64,000 bases of DNA from Corynebacterium qintianiae (GTDB lineage: Bacteria; Actinomycetota; Actinomycetes; Mycobacteriales; Mycobacteriaceae), in the NCBI RefSeq assembly GCF_011038645.2, contig NZ_CP064955.1, positions 1,054,001 through 1,118,000 of the forward strand, in the 5' to 3' direction. The first letter of the stretch is position 1, and each line of letters begins with the position of its first letter. Made by a program: the position numbers and the translations under genes. Below, piece by piece: positions 42,550 to 52,075 of the stretch. The notes beneath the pieces were generated by a model. That model made no database searches. It saw nothing but the letters and a program-made list of their open reading frames with translations, and was not told where the DNA came from.

Positions 42550-44058
42550 TTAGAGCTTATCTCCCAGCCGGTCGAGCCCGGCGATTAACTCGTCCACGGT
42601 CCCCGCCCGCTCGAAGATCTCGCCCACCTCGGTGCGTGTAAAGGCGTCGACATCGTCGATGCGGATCTTCCGTGGCCCCGCGGCGGTATCCAGCAAGACG
42701 GCCTGCCAGTTCGACGCCAGCACGCGGTCGCCGAACGCGGTGCCGACCCTGCCGCGGAAGTACGCGCGCGAGTCCCCGGGCGGTGTCGTCGCCGCGCGGG
42801 CGACAACCTCCGCGTCGACCAGCGTGCGCATCCGGCCCTTGCGCACCAGCGCGTGATGCAGCGAGCTGGCCGGGTCGATATCCGCGTACTGCAGGTCGAT
42901 CGCCTTGAGCTTTGGGTCCGCAATGTCCACCCCGCGGTCAAGATACGCCTTGATCAGGGCCCATTTCGCAGTCCAATCGAGGCGGTCGGCGGTGGAAAGC
43001 GGGTCGTGCTCCAGGTCGACGAGAAGCTCGCTCCAGTACTCGAGCACGCGCTTGTCGACGTCCCCTTCTCCCGCCACCCGCGAGCGGTACACGCGCTGGA
43101 GGGCGATGGCTGTCAACCTGCGGCCGTCGCTAAGCAAAAGCTCGTGCGTGCAGGTCGGGTCGTGCGAAACCGCTTTGATCTCCGCGACCGGGTCCGCGAG
43201 CCTCAGGTCCGAGAAGTCCATGCCGGCCTCGATGGCGTCGAGGACTAGCTTCGTCATGCCGAGCTTGAGGAAGTTGGAGTACTGGCTCATGTTCGCGTCC
43301 CCGACGATGACGTGGAGGCGGCGGAAACGCTCCTCATCAGCGTGCGGCTCGTCGCGGGTGTTGACGATACCGCGGTTGAGCGTGGTTTCGAGGCTGATCT
43401 CCTGCTCGAAGTAGTCGGCGCGCTGGGAGATCTGGAAACCTTCCCGCTGTCCCTCCTGGCCGATGCCGACGCGGCCGGCGCCGGTGATGACCTGTCGGGT
43501 GACGAAGAACGGGATGAGAGCCTGCGCGAGCTTTCCGAAGTCAGTGTGGCGCGAGTTCTGGTAATTCTCGTGGCTGCCATAGGAGGCGCCCTTGCCGTCG
43601 ACGTTGTTCTTGTAGAACTTCAGCGGCGGGCACGGCGCCTTGTCCTTGAGCACGCTCACACCCTGTTCGTACAGGTCGGCGAGGTTCGCCGCGGCCTCAC
43701 CAAGGATGAGGTCTCCGGCGGCGTCATACACCATTGCGTCCCACGCGTTGGAGACCTCCGGAGAGGAGTACTCGGGGTGTGCGTGATCGACGTAGAAGCG
43801 CGCGCCGTTCGAGGTGACCACGTTGGCCACCCCGAGCGCATTCGCGTCTACGACGGGGACCGTGTGGTAGCGGCGCAGGTCGAACCCACGGGAGTCTTTC
43901 AGCGGTGCCTCGTCCTCGTAGTCCCACCGCGCGCGGGCACCCGTGTGCGTGGCGGCGTACGCGACCACCGCGTGGGTGGAGGTGACGATGGGGCTTAACG
44001 ACGGGTCGCCCGGACAGCTAATCCCGTACTCAGTTTCAGTTCCCATGTAGCGCGTCAT
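42550..44058 (-). CDS. dop: Depupylase / Pup deamidase Dop
   Basis: 502 residues with the MGTETEYGI start motif, the [11 protein letters not shown] segment, [20 protein letters not shown] (as [10 protein letters not shown] and [10 protein letters not shown]) and [24 protein letters not shown]. Dop is the paralogue of PafA that removes Pup from proteins and converts Pup-Gln to Pup-Glu where needed. As Pup here ends in Glu, only depupylation is required. Its start overlaps the stop of pdxT (ATGA), an unusual coupling to vitamin B6 synthesis. Confidence 0.95.
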   Translation of the reverse strand: MTRYMGTETEYGISCPGDPSLSPIVTSTHAVVAYAATHTGARARWDYEDEAPLKDSRGFDLRRYHTVPVVDANALGVANVVTSNGARFYVDHAHPEYSSPEVSNAWDAMVYDAAGDLILGEAAANLADLYEQGVSVLKDKAPCPPLKFYKNNVDGKGASYGSHENYQNSRHTDFGKLAQALIPFFVTRQVITGAGRVGIGQEGQREGFQISQRADYFEQEISLETTLNRGIVNTRDEPHADEERFRRLHVIVGDANMSQYSNFLKLGMTKLVLDAIEAGMDFSDLRLADPVAEIKAVSHDPTCTHELLLSDGRRLTAIALQRVYRSRVAGEGDVDKRVLEYWSELLVDLEHDPLSTADRLDWTAKWALIKAYLDRGVDIADPKLKAIDLQYADIDPASSLHHALVRKGRMRTLVDAEVVARAATTPPGDSRAYFRGRVGTAFGDRVLASNWQAVLLDTAAGPRKIRIDDVDAFTRTEVGEIFERAGTVDELIAGLDRLGDKL

Positions 44059-44633
44059 GCGTCCACGGTACCGCGCACCTTGCTGAGGAACCTCTCATGG
44101 ATCGTGGTGTCGCCGGTAAGTTCCGGGTGAAAACTCACGGCGAGGGCGCTCGGCGTTTCGACGCCGACAATGCGCTCGCTCGTAACAGCAATAACCTCGG
44201 CGTCACCTCCGACGGAGACGACCTCCGGCGCGCGGATGTAGGCGGCCCTGACCGCGCCGTAGCGCGTCACAATCGTCTCCACGGCGCTGTCGACCTGCCG
44301 GCCGAATGCGTTGCGACGCACGCGCATATCCACGATGCCGAGCGATTTCTGCCCGGGCGCGGGGTCCTCGATCTCGGTGGCCAGCGTGATCAGGCCGGCG
44401 CACGTGCCCAGGACGGGCAGGCCGCCTCTGAGGGCTTCGGTGAGCGGGTCGGCGAGGCCGAAAATGCGCATCAGCCGGTCGATGGTGGAAGATTCTCCCC
44501 CGGGGATGACCACTCCGTCAAGATTGTCGAGGTCGTTCGGCTTCCGCGCGAGGATGGCCTGCGCACCGAGGGCCCGGAGCATTTCAGCGTGCTCGCGGAC
44601 CCCACCTTGGAGCGCGAGCACCCCAATTACCAC
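44055..44633 (-). CDS. pdxT: PLP synthase glutaminase subunit PdxT
   Basis: 192 residues from GTG. Class I glutaminase triad: C78 (GTCAGLI), H169 and E171 (SFHPELTG). VIPGGESST binds glutamine. It supplies ammonia to PdxS for pyridoxal 5'-phosphate synthesis. It overlaps pdxS by 7 nt and dop by 4 nt, so three genes of different pathways are translationally linked. The upstream in-frame extension lies within pdxS and is rejected. Confidence 0.95.
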   Translation of the reverse strand: MVIGVLALQGGVREHAEMLRALGAQAILARKPNDLDNLDGVVIPGGESSTIDRLMRIFGLADPLTEALRGGLPVLGTCAGLITLATEIEDPAPGQKSLGIVDMRVRRNAFGRQVDSAVETIVTRYGAVRAAYIRAPEVVSVGGDAEVIAVTSERIVGVETPSALAVSFHPELTGDTTIHERFLSKVRGTVDA

Positions 44634-45529
44634 CCGCGTTCCGCCAGGCGGTGCGGCGCCGCCAGATCCGCGACGTTGATGCCCACCATGGCCTCGCCGA
44701 GCCCGCGCGAAGCGTCGGCGACCACCGAGATGTCGTCCCAAGCGGCGGTGGCCTTGACGATCGCGGCGGCGCGCGCCGCGGGGTCACCCGACTTGAAGAT
44801 TCCCGAGCCGACGAACACGCCGTCTGCGCCGAGCTGCATCATCAGCGCGGCGTCGGCGGGCGTCGCAACGCCTCCCGCGGTGAAGAGCACCACCGGGAGC
44901 TCACCGTGCTCGGCGACGCGGGCGACCAGCTCATAGGGTGCCTGGAGCTCCTTCGCCTTGACGTAGAGCTCGTCGCGGTTGGTGTTCCACAGGGCCTGCA
45001 GGCCCGCGATCTCCGCCGTGATGGTGCGGATGTGCTTCGTGGCCTCAGAGACGTCGCCGGTGCCGGCCTCGCCTTTGGAGCGGATCATCGCTGCGCCCTC
45101 GTTGATGCGGCGCAGCGCCTCGCCGAGGTTCGTCGCACCGCACACGAAGGGGACGGTGAACGGGCGCTTGTCAATGTGGTTGACGTAGTCCGCGGGGCTG
45201 AGCACCTCGGACTCATCGATGTAGTCCACGCCGAGGTGCTCGAGGATGCGCGCCTCTACCGTATGGCCAATGCGAGCCTTGGCCATGACGGGGATGTCCA
45301 CGGCCTCGATGATCGCCTCGATGAGGTCGGGGTCCGACATGCGGGCCACGCCGCCTTGGGCGCGGATATCCGCCGGGACGCGCTCGAGAGCCATGACGGC
45401 GACGGCGCCGGCATCCTCGGCGATGCGGGCCTGCTCGGGCGTGACGACGTCCATAATCACGCCTCCCTTGAGCATCTGGGCGAGCCCGGATTTTACGGTG
45501 GTTTCAGTTGTTTCAGTAGTTTCAGCCAT
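44627..45529 (-). CDS. pdxS: PLP synthase subunit PdxS
   Basis: 300 residues. A (beta/alpha)8 barrel with the Schiff-base lysine K84 in [16 protein letters not shown] phosphate loop and [20 protein letters not shown] (as [10 protein letters not shown] and [10 protein letters not shown]). It makes pyridoxal 5'-phosphate from ribose 5-phosphate, glyceraldehyde 3-phosphate and ammonia. The Thr/Glu-rich start ([11 protein letters not shown]) is short and variable. Divergent from pdxR, with operator-like repeats in the 68-nt gap. Confidence 0.97.
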   Translation of the reverse strand: MAETTETTETTVKSGLAQMLKGGVIMDVVTPEQARIAEDAGAVAVMALERVPADIRAQGGVARMSDPDLIEAIIEAVDIPVMAKARIGHTVEARILEHLGVDYIDESEVLSPADYVNHIDKRPFTVPFVCGATNLGEALRRINEGAAMIRSKGEAGTGDVSEATKHIRTITAEIAGLQALWNTNRDELYVKAKELQAPYELVARVAEHGELPVVLFTAGGVATPADAALMMQLGADGVFVGSGIFKSGDPAARAAAIVKATAAWDDISVVADASRGLGEAMVGINVADLAAPHRLAERGW

Positions 45530-45547
45530 TTCTCAATCTTGTCGCTC

Positions 45548-45598
45548 CAACTGGTAAATTCCTAGGTCCACCTATCCGCCACTTTTTTGGACCAGTTG
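45548..45598. promoter_or_regulatory. Operator-like repeats between pdxS and pdxR
   Basis: CAACTGGT (45548-45555) and ACCAGTTG (45591-45598) are perfect inverted copies, the second reaching the first base of the pdxR start codon. Between them the minus strand carries AAAGTGG (45579-45585) and GGTGGACCTA (45563-45572), which resemble the AAAGTGG-type motif reported for C. glutamicum PdxR as I recall it. Confidence 0.45.
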
Positions 45599-46986
45599 TG
45601 TTTCCTATCGACCGCACCCTCTCCACGTCTCTCCCGAACCAGATCGCATCCGGCGTCCGGGGCCTCGTCGCCTCCGGGCGGTTGGCGGGTGGCGACAGGG
45701 TCCCCTCAACTCGCGAGCTCGCACGCCAGCTCGGTGTCTCCCGGGGCAGCGTCGTGTCCGCCTATGACCAGCTCATTTCCGAGGGCTTCCTTTTATCAAC
45801 GCAAGGCGCAAACACGGTGGTGCACCCCGACCTCCCCCGCCGATCGTTGCCCCCGAGCTCGACCGCGGTGCGCTCGCCTGCACCACCCCGGTTACGCATC
45901 TCACTAAAACCTTCCTCGGGACATGCCGGCACGATTCGGCCCGCCGCGTGGCGACGAGCGTGGCGGGACGCAGCGCAGGAATCACCAGCGACGATCGACA
46001 AGGCAGGGCAACCCCAGCTGCGTACCGCGATCGCGCAACACCTCCGGCTCGCCCGCGGCCTGACCGTCGACCCTAACAATGTGCTCGTCACGGGCGGCTC
46101 TCGTGAGGGCCTCCTGCTCATCCTCATGTCGCTCGGACGCAACCTGCGTGTGGGCGTGGAGTCCCCCGGGCATCCGGGCCTCGGCGCCATCATCCCACTA
46201 GCGGGCCATACTCCCGTCACGTGCCGGACCGACGCGCAGGGCGTCATTGTCTCCTCGCTCCCACCCGATCTGGATGCTCTCCTCGTAACCCCTTCACACC
46301 TCTACCCCGTGGGCGGAACAATGCCGGCTGCGCGCCGTGCCGCGCTCCTCGAATGGGCCACTCGGAACCGCGTCGTGGTCATCGAGGACGACTTCAACAG
46401 CGAGCTGCGCTACCGGGTGTCCCCCCAGCCCACCATGGCGACGCTGGCCACCGAGGCCTGTGTGATCACCCTCGGTACATTTTCGACTTTGTTGAGCAGG
46501 CACCTCAGCGCAGGGTACGTCGTCGCGGACGTGGCTATGGCGGACTCCCTTCAAGTCACACGGGGGTTACTCGGCATGCCTGTTTCCCCGGTGACACAGC
46601 ACGCGATCGCCCGTCTTCTCGAGGGCGGATTCGTTCGCCGTAATACGAAGTCAGTGCACAGCCGCCTGGCGCATCGTCGAGAGATCCTGAGTACTTCCGT
46701 ACTGCCCGCGCTGCGTATTCTTGGCGCGGACATCATCGAGCGTGAGGAGTCCCTCGGTGTGGACATGGTTGTCAGGTTCTCCGAGAGGAGCGCACGAACC
46801 GATTTTGTGGCGACGCTGACTCGCCTGGGGGTGGAGTGCGGGGAAGTAGGTACGCAGTCAAGTGAAGGCCTACTGCTGAGTTTCGCGCACCTCGACGACG
46901 CGGATTTCGACCGGGCCGTCGAGATTCTGTCTTCCGTTGGCAAGAGCGCTACCGCCAATCCACAGAGTTGTACTCCTCGAGGGTAA
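45598..46986 (+). CDS. pdxR: MocR-type regulator PdxR, lacking the PLP lysine
   Basis: 462 residues from GTG. A GntR winged helix covers residues 8-75 (VPSTRELARQLGVSRGSVVSAY), followed by an aminotransferase-I-like domain (VLVTGGSREGL, VESPGHPG, VIEDDFNSELRYR). At the position of the PLP-binding lysine in GTFSK, the sequence reads GTFST (T297), so covalent cofactor binding is unlikely. In C. glutamicum PdxR activates pdxST. The gene is divergent from pdxST, and its 3' end overlaps the convergent HNH pseudogene by 38 nt. Confidence 0.9.
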   Translation: MFPIDRTLSTSLPNQIASGVRGLVASGRLAGGDRVPSTRELARQLGVSRGSVVSAYDQLISEGFLLSTQGANTVVHPDLPRRSLPPSSTAVRSPAPPRLRISLKPSSGHAGTIRPAAWRRAWRDAAQESPATIDKAGQPQLRTAIAQHLRLARGLTVDPNNVLVTGGSREGLLLILMSLGRNLRVGVESPGHPGLGAIIPLAGHTPVTCRTDAQGVIVSSLPPDLDALLVTPSHLYPVGGTMPAARRAALLEWATRNRVVVIEDDFNSELRYRVSPQPTMATLATEACVITLGTFSTLLSRHLSAGYVVADVAMADSLQVTRGLLGMPVSPVTQHAIARLLEGGFVRRNTKSVHSRLAHRREILSTSVLPALRILGADIIEREESLGVDMVVRFSERSARTDFVATLTRLGVECGEVGTQSSEGLLLSFAHLDDADFDRAVEILSSVGKSATANPQSCTPRG

Positions 46987-48192
46987 AGGCATCGTCATCG
47001 CGTACAGGCAACCCCCGACTGTGGCTCACGTACCGGGATCCGTCCGGGAAGGTGAAATGGATGTCCCCGCAATCCTTCAAGATCTTGACGTAGCCGTCGC
47101 TGACGAGGCTGTGACAGGCAGAGCACAGAGGCAACAAGTTCTCGAGGTCGGTGAGTCCCCCGTCCGCCCATTCGTGGATGTGGTGCATTTCCATAAAGCG
47201 CGTATGCGAGCAACCGGGCATCGCACATTCTCCCCGCCACATCAGCATGAGGGCGTTGACTTGGGCGTCATTAGCCAGGCGGAAACTACGCCCGGTGTTG
47301 AGAACGAGGCCTTCCTCATCGACCCTGTTCACACGGTACGATGCGTTGCTGAGAAAGCACTCCACCGCGGCCGAAGGAGCTCCCGGGTTATTGGGCAGAT
47401 ACGCTCTTCCGTCCTTGGACATCACGATGTTCACATGGGCCCCCGGGGCACGCAAGGTGTTGCGCGGTCGACTCAACGCGATGTTGACCATGCCCATAAA
47501 GGCGCTGACCAGTGCTTCCCTGAGCGGCAGCCCAAATCCCGAACAACCGGCCGCCCTGCGTTTCCGCCTATCCAGCTCGGCACCGAGCCGCCCCGGGTGT
47601 ATCTCGCCGTTGTCCCCGCCCAGGGAATCCCAGTCGACGTCTTGCCAGGCCAATTCACCGACTTTCATCGCAGCCATCACGCGCGCGCCTTCTGACGCGT
47701 TAAAGTCGGCCCACATACCGACACGGCCGTCGCGCCGGGCCTTCAATCTCACGTAGGTCTGCCGGGGTGGCTTCCCAGTCTCTTCCCGGTACATAAGCAG
47801 GGCTAGCTCGAGTTCGTGGTACGGCATCGTCACGGCTAGTTCCACGAGCTCCGCTTCGTTCCCCGGGGTCAGATGTGGTAGCAGGAGCCGGACCTTTGAA
47901 TACGTTGTTTGTCCCGCCAGGAATGCTTCCGCGAGCAACTCGAAGGCCGCCATGGCACGGGCCACCTTGACGTATTCGTGCGCGGTTGAGTTTGAAAGTG
48001 AGAGGGCCCGCACCATCCACGCCGCTGTGGAGCGCGCACCGAACCGGGTGGCAAGGTTCCAGGCGTCAAAAAGCGAAATGGCCAGCAGAACTTCTGCTTA
48101 CGGGTGAATGTCCCGAAACCGTCTTCGATAGCGGCGACGATATGTTTATCGGATTTGAGTTGATCATGCAGGTCTAAAACTTTTGTTGTCAT
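46949..48192 (-). pseudogene. DUF222/HNH endonuclease, frameshifted
   Basis: The start ATG at 48192 (MTTKVLDLHDQLKSDKH) opens a frame that is disrupted after GTFTRK. The homologous continuation (AEVLLAISLFDAWNLATRF) lies in the other frame and runs unbroken to the stop. One missing base near 48098-48101 explains it. The HNH site is complete: CAMPGCSHT, MHHIHEWADGG and LLPLCSACHSLV. Such DUF222-HNH proteins (REP13E12-like) are abundant, often multicopy, in actinobacteria and of uncertain role. A shorter internal start at 48016 could still give a 355-residue protein with the nuclease site. Confidence 0.8.
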
Positions 48193-48309
48193 GGTGCCCC
48201 CAACGGGATGGATCGTGTGTTCGTTAACTTCGATCCGAACCATAACAAGCAGGTACGACAAGTTCGGTGACCTGCGCAAACGTCGTGAAAAAGTCCGCAA
48301 TGCGGACTT

Positions 48310-49833
48310 TCACTCCTCGGTCAGCACCTCCGCGGAAACAACGCGGCGGCCCTGGCGCCCGGTGATGCGGGCCCACTCGTCCGGGTTTGTGGTGTTCGGC
48401 AGGTCTTCGTTCTCATCCTGCTCGGCGCGCACGGCGGCGTGCAGGTGATCGGAGCTCACGCCGCTTGTCGACGCCCCCGCGATGTGGTCCTTGATAGCCA
48501 TCTTCTTTGCCCGGTCAGCGATGTTTGCAATCATCGCGCCGGAGACGAAGTCGGAGTAGTGGAGCACTTCGGTGGAACCGTCGACAAGCTCGAGGCGCAC
48601 GAACGGGCGGGGCTCGAATAAAGCGGCAACCGCGGCGCGGATAAGCGTGGCTACGGGTTCGGCATGCGGGACGGACTCGGTGAGGTGGCGTGCGAAGATG
48701 TCCGCGGCCTCCGCCCGGTTCGGGCGGGAGACACGGATCTTGATGTCGAGGCGACCGGGGCGCAGGATGGCGGGATCAATGAGTTCCTCGCGGTTCGTCG
48801 CGCCGATGACGATGACGTTGGCGATGTCCTCGACGCCGTCGATCTCGGTGAGCAGCTGCGGGACCACTGTTGTCTCCATATCGGAGGACACGCCCGAGCC
48901 GCGGGTGCGGAAGATGGACTCCATCTCGTCGAAGAATACGATGACGGGCCGGCCGTCCGAGGCGAGCTCGCGGGCGCGCTCGAAAATGAGACGGATGCGG
49001 CGCTCAGTCTCACCGACGAACTTGTTGAGGAGCTCAGGGCCTTTGACGTTGATGAAATGCGCCGAGCCGCCGTCGCCGATTCGGTTGGACAGCGAGTTGG
49101 CCACGGCTTTTGCGATGAGCGTCTTCCCGCAACCGGGCGGGCCGTACAAGAGCAGGCCTTTCGGCGGGGCGAGGTCGTAGGCGCGGTAGAGCTCGGGGTG
49201 GGCGAAAGGCAGCTCGACGGAGTCGCGGATCGTCTCGATCTGCGTGGCCAGGCCGCCAATGTCGGCGTAGGTCACGTCCGGGACTTCCTCGAGGGACAGC
49301 TGGTTGACCTCAGTCTTGGGCACGCGCTCGAAGGCGTAGCCGACGCGCGGATCGTATAGAAGGGTGTCACCGGAGCGCGCGGTAGCGAGCAGCGGCTGGG
49401 CGAGGTGGACAAGGGTTTCCGCACCCTGCTGGTCCGCGACGACCGCGCGGTCCGTACCAATTCGCTCGACCATCGTGCCCAGTTGACCGGCAGTGTCGAA
49501 GCCGCAGGCCTCGACGATGACGGTGCCGTCGCCGAGACGCACCAGCGCGCCGGGCACGAGCGAGCCAGGCGCGACGTTGGGCGATACCTTGACGCGCATC
49601 CGCCGGCCCGAGGTGAAAATCTCGGCCTCCAACCCCTTGCGCGAGCCGGAGAGGTAGACACCGTACGGATTGGCAGGCTCCTCGAGCGATTCGAGCTGCG
49701 CGTAAAGGTCGTTGAGCTTGTCCCGCGATGCCTTAAGTAACTCGGCGAGTTGCTTATTGCGCGAGCTCATCGCCTGGTTCTCGCGCTTGAGCTCACGGAT
49801 CTCTGGGCCGAAAGCGCCGTCCTCTATAGCCAT
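48310..49833 (-). CDS. arc: AAA+ ATPase Arc (Mpa homologue)
   Basis: 507 residues. N-terminal coiled coil (about 8-50) that binds Pup in Mpa, tandem OB domains (55-170), then the AAA module with Walker A GPPGCGKT at 231-238, Walker [11 protein letters not shown] at 297-306 and ATNREELID. The chain ends in VLTEE, not the Gly-Gln-Tyr-Leu tail by which Mpa opens the 20S proteasome. Corynebacteria lack the proteasome; Arc there is thought to unfold pupylated proteins, for example to release iron from ferritin in C. glutamicum. Follows trmI by 9 nt. Confidence 0.95.
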   Translation of the reverse strand: MAIEDGAFGPEIRELKRENQAMSSRNKQLAELLKASRDKLNDLYAQLESLEEPANPYGVYLSGSRKGLEAEIFTSGRRMRVKVSPNVAPGSLVPGALVRLGDGTVIVEACGFDTAGQLGTMVERIGTDRAVVADQQGAETLVHLAQPLLATARSGDTLLYDPRVGYAFERVPKTEVNQLSLEEVPDVTYADIGGLATQIETIRDSVELPFAHPELYRAYDLAPPKGLLLYGPPGCGKTLIAKAVANSLSNRIGDGGSAHFINVKGPELLNKFVGETERRIRLIFERARELASDGRPVIVFFDEMESIFRTRGSGVSSDMETTVVPQLLTEIDGVEDIANVIVIGATNREELIDPAILRPGRLDIKIRVSRPNRAEAADIFARHLTESVPHAEPVATLIRAAVAALFEPRPFVRLELVDGSTEVLHYSDFVSGAMIANIADRAKKMAIKDHIAGASTSGVSSDHLHAAVRAEQDENEDLPNTTNPDEWARITGRQGRRVVSAEVLTEE

Positions 49834-49842
49834 GGGTCTACC

Positions 49843-50676
49843 CTACCGCCGGGCTTTGCGCTGGGGACGCGGCGGCGTGACGCCGTCGGCAAGCCTGCGC
49901 GTCCACACCAGAAACGCGGTGTGCGCGTTCATCCGGTGCTCCGGGCGGGTGGCCAGCCCGTCGACTTTCCACTCGCGCAGCAGCGTCTCCCAAGCGCGCG
50001 GTTCCGTGAAGCATTTCGCCTCGCGGATTGTCTCCATGATGTTCATTAGCTGCGGTACGGTGGCCACGTACGTCATGAACACGCCGCCCGGGATGAGCAG
50101 GTCCTTGACAGTGTCGATGAACAGCCACGGCTCAACCATGTCGAGAATGATGCGGTCGACCGGCCCGCCGAGTTCGTCGCGAGTGATCGCACCGAAGTCA
50201 CCGAGGCGCGGCTCCCACCACTGCGGCTCGGACCCAAAGTAATCCTTGACGTTATCGCGGGCGAAAGCGAAGTGGTCCTCCCTGATCTCGTAGGAAAACA
50301 CCTTGCCCTCGGGCCCGACCGCGCGCAACAAGGACATGGACAACGCGCCGGAGCCCGCGCCCGCCTCAAGCACGCGCGCGCCCATGAAAATGTCGCCCTC
50401 GACCAGAATCTGGGCTGCATCCTTCGGGTAAATCACCGCGGCGCCGCGGGGCATGGACAGGACGTGGTCGACCAGCAGGTGGCGGAAGCAGAGGAAATCA
50501 GACCCGAGCGAGCTCTTGACCACGCTGCCCTCGTCGGCCCCGATAATGTCGTCGTGCGCGACAATGCCCTTGTGGGTGTGGAACTGCCCGCCTGCGACGA
50601 GTTCGACCGTAAAGTGCCGGCGCTTCGCGTCGGTGAGCTGGACTTTGTCGCCTGCCTGGAAGGGTCCGGAATACAT
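49843..50676 (-). CDS. trmI: tRNA (adenine-58-N1) methyltransferase TrmI
   Basis: 277 residues. Start MYSGPFQAGDKVQLTDAKRR aligns with mycobacterial TrmI. The SAM loop is VLEAGAGSGALS at about residue 105, and RIILDMVEPW carries the catalytic Asp region. It makes m1A58 in the T-loop of tRNAs. A CATACT hexamer 8 nt before the ATG suggests a leaderless mRNA; a GTG 18 nt upstream is the alternative start. Precedes arc as in related genomes. Confidence 0.92.
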   Translation of the reverse strand: MYSGPFQAGDKVQLTDAKRRHFTVELVAGGQFHTHKGIVAHDDIIGADEGSVVKSSLGSDFLCFRHLLVDHVLSMPRGAAVIYPKDAAQILVEGDIFMGARVLEAGAGSGALSMSLLRAVGPEGKVFSYEIREDHFAFARDNVKDYFGSEPQWWEPRLGDFGAITRDELGGPVDRIILDMVEPWLFIDTVKDLLIPGGVFMTYVATVPQLMNIMETIREAKCFTEPRAWETLLREWKVDGLATRPEHRMNAHTAFLVWTRRLADGVTPPRPQRKARR

Positions 50677-50861
50677 GGGGCTAGTATGCCTCACCGCATG
50701 TTTCGGGTGTTAACGGGCGCTTCCTGTTGCAGGGCTGGCAAACAGCTGATAAAAACGGGAAGTGAGGCACACGCAACAGGAAAATTAATAACAGGTTGTT
50801 GGTCACACTGTGACGCGTCCGCCGCCACCGGGGGGATCGGCGGCGGACGGGTGCCTTGGGG
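50677..50861. other. Intergenic region with interleaved inverted repeats
   Basis: No gene fits. Two inverted repeats interlock: TGCCTCAC (50687-50694) with GTGAGGCA (50762-50769), and TTCCTGTTGC (50721-50730) with GCAACAGGAA (50773-50782), giving the order A-B-A'-B' of a pseudoknot. A further palindrome, GTCACA-c-TGTGAC, lies at 50802-50814. The region is upstream of trmI. Confidence 0.5.
50816..50849 (-). terminator. GC-rich hairpin after the M18 peptidase gene
   Basis: Perfect 11-bp arms CGTCCGCCGCC/GGCGGCGGACG with a 12-nt loop, 12 nt after the stop codon. There is no U-run, as is common for high-GC actinobacterial terminators. Confidence 0.55.
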
Positions 50862-52049
50862 TTAGTGTCCCGCCATGAACGCCGTCAGCGCTTCGACGAA
50901 CCATTCCATATCCCGCACGCCGGCCTGCTCGCGTGCCGAGTGCATGGACAGAAGCGGGACGCCCACGTCCACCGTCGGAATGCCTAGCCTGGTGGAGGAA
51001 ATCGGCCCGATTGTAGAACCGCACGGCACATCGTTGTGGCCGACGAAGGTCTGCACGGGAACGTTGGCTGCCCGGCACACCCGGACCCACTCGGCTTCTG
51101 TCACGGCATCGGACGCGTAGCGCTGGTTGGCGTTGATCTTGAGCACGGGGCCTCTGTTCAGCAGGGGGCGGTGGGTCGGGTCGTGCTTGCCCGGAAAGTT
51201 CGGGTGCACGGAGTGTGCGGCGTCAGCGGAAACAGCGATCGAGTTCGCGTAGAACTCCACCGGGTCTCCCACGGCTGTGGCGAGCCGGGCCAGCACCCGT
51301 TCCAACAGCGGCCCGCCCGCACCGGTGGCAGAGGCGGAGCCGACCTCCTCGTGGTTGAAAGAGGCGAGGACCAGGATGTCGCGCGCCTCATGCCGAGCAC
51401 CCAACAGCGCCCGCAGTGACGCCCACACGCTCGTCAGGTTGTCTAGGCGCCCGGCCATGATCGACTCTCCAACGACCGCGGCGGGCTGAGCGTCGGTTGA
51501 GATGAGCTCGTGCGCCAACACATCGGCCGCATCGACGCCGGCGGCGCGTGCCACGATCGCCGAGAGTGGCGTATCCCCGCCGAGCACGGGCTGGGTGTGT
51601 ACCTGCCGGTCGATCTCCGGTGCGCCACCGTTGCAAAGATGAATCGCGAGGTTGGGCACGCGGGCCACCGCGCCAGTGTCTACCAGCCTCTCGGAGCGGT
51701 CCGCGCAGATCACGCGGCCGGCGAAGCGAATGTCGCGGTCGAACCAGCTCGACAAAATTGGGCCGCCGTACACTTCGACAGCGACCTGCCGAAAGCCTTC
51801 GCGAAGGAAATCAGGGTCGGGCTTGACCATGAGGCCAGGCGAATCGGTGTGCGACCCGATGATGCGCACGCGCGGGTTCGGGTTCTCCGGCACCCACCAG
51901 GCCAGCACCGCTCCCCCGCAGACCATGACGTGGCCGCCGGGGGTGACATCGGAATCCGGGGCGAATCCGGCGTCGACAAGCTCGCTCGCGACATTCGCCG
52001 CGGCGTGGAAGGCGGAGGGGCTGGCATTGAGGAAGGAGAGGAATTGCAT
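50862..52049 (-). CDS. M18-family aminopeptidase
   Basis: 395 residues. Dizinc aminopeptidase of the M18 family: H67 and D69 in IIGSHTDSPG, FNHEEVGSASATGAGG with the catalytic and metal Glu residues, SVSADAAH-like ISVSADAAHSVHPNF, and the final His in the SMHSAREQAG motif. It removes N-terminal residues, often acidic or neutral, from peptides. Length is near the family's lower end. Divergent from the nuclease gene with a short spacer, so both promoters overlap. Confidence 0.92.
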   Translation of the reverse strand: MQFLSFLNASPSAFHAAANVASELVDAGFAPDSDVTPGGHVMVCGGAVLAWWVPENPNPRVRIIGSHTDSPGLMVKPDPDFLREGFRQVAVEVYGGPILSSWFDRDIRFAGRVICADRSERLVDTGAVARVPNLAIHLCNGGAPEIDRQVHTQPVLGGDTPLSAIVARAAGVDAADVLAHELISTDAQPAAVVGESIMAGRLDNLTSVWASLRALLGARHEARDILVLASFNHEEVGSASATGAGGPLLERVLARLATAVGDPVEFYANSIAVSADAAHSVHPNFPGKHDPTHRPLLNRGPVLKINANQRYASDAVTEAEWVRVCRAANVPVQTFVGHNDVPCGSTIGPISSTRLGIPTVDVGVPLLSMHSAREQAGVRDMEWFVEALTAFMAGH

Positions 52050-52075
52050 GGCCCCACTCTAAGATGTTTGGCACC

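Noticed and set aside
50802-50814. GlxR/CRP-type site
   Set aside because: GTCACA-c-TGTGAC has the half-sites in the wrong order and spacing for TGTGA-N6-TCACA.
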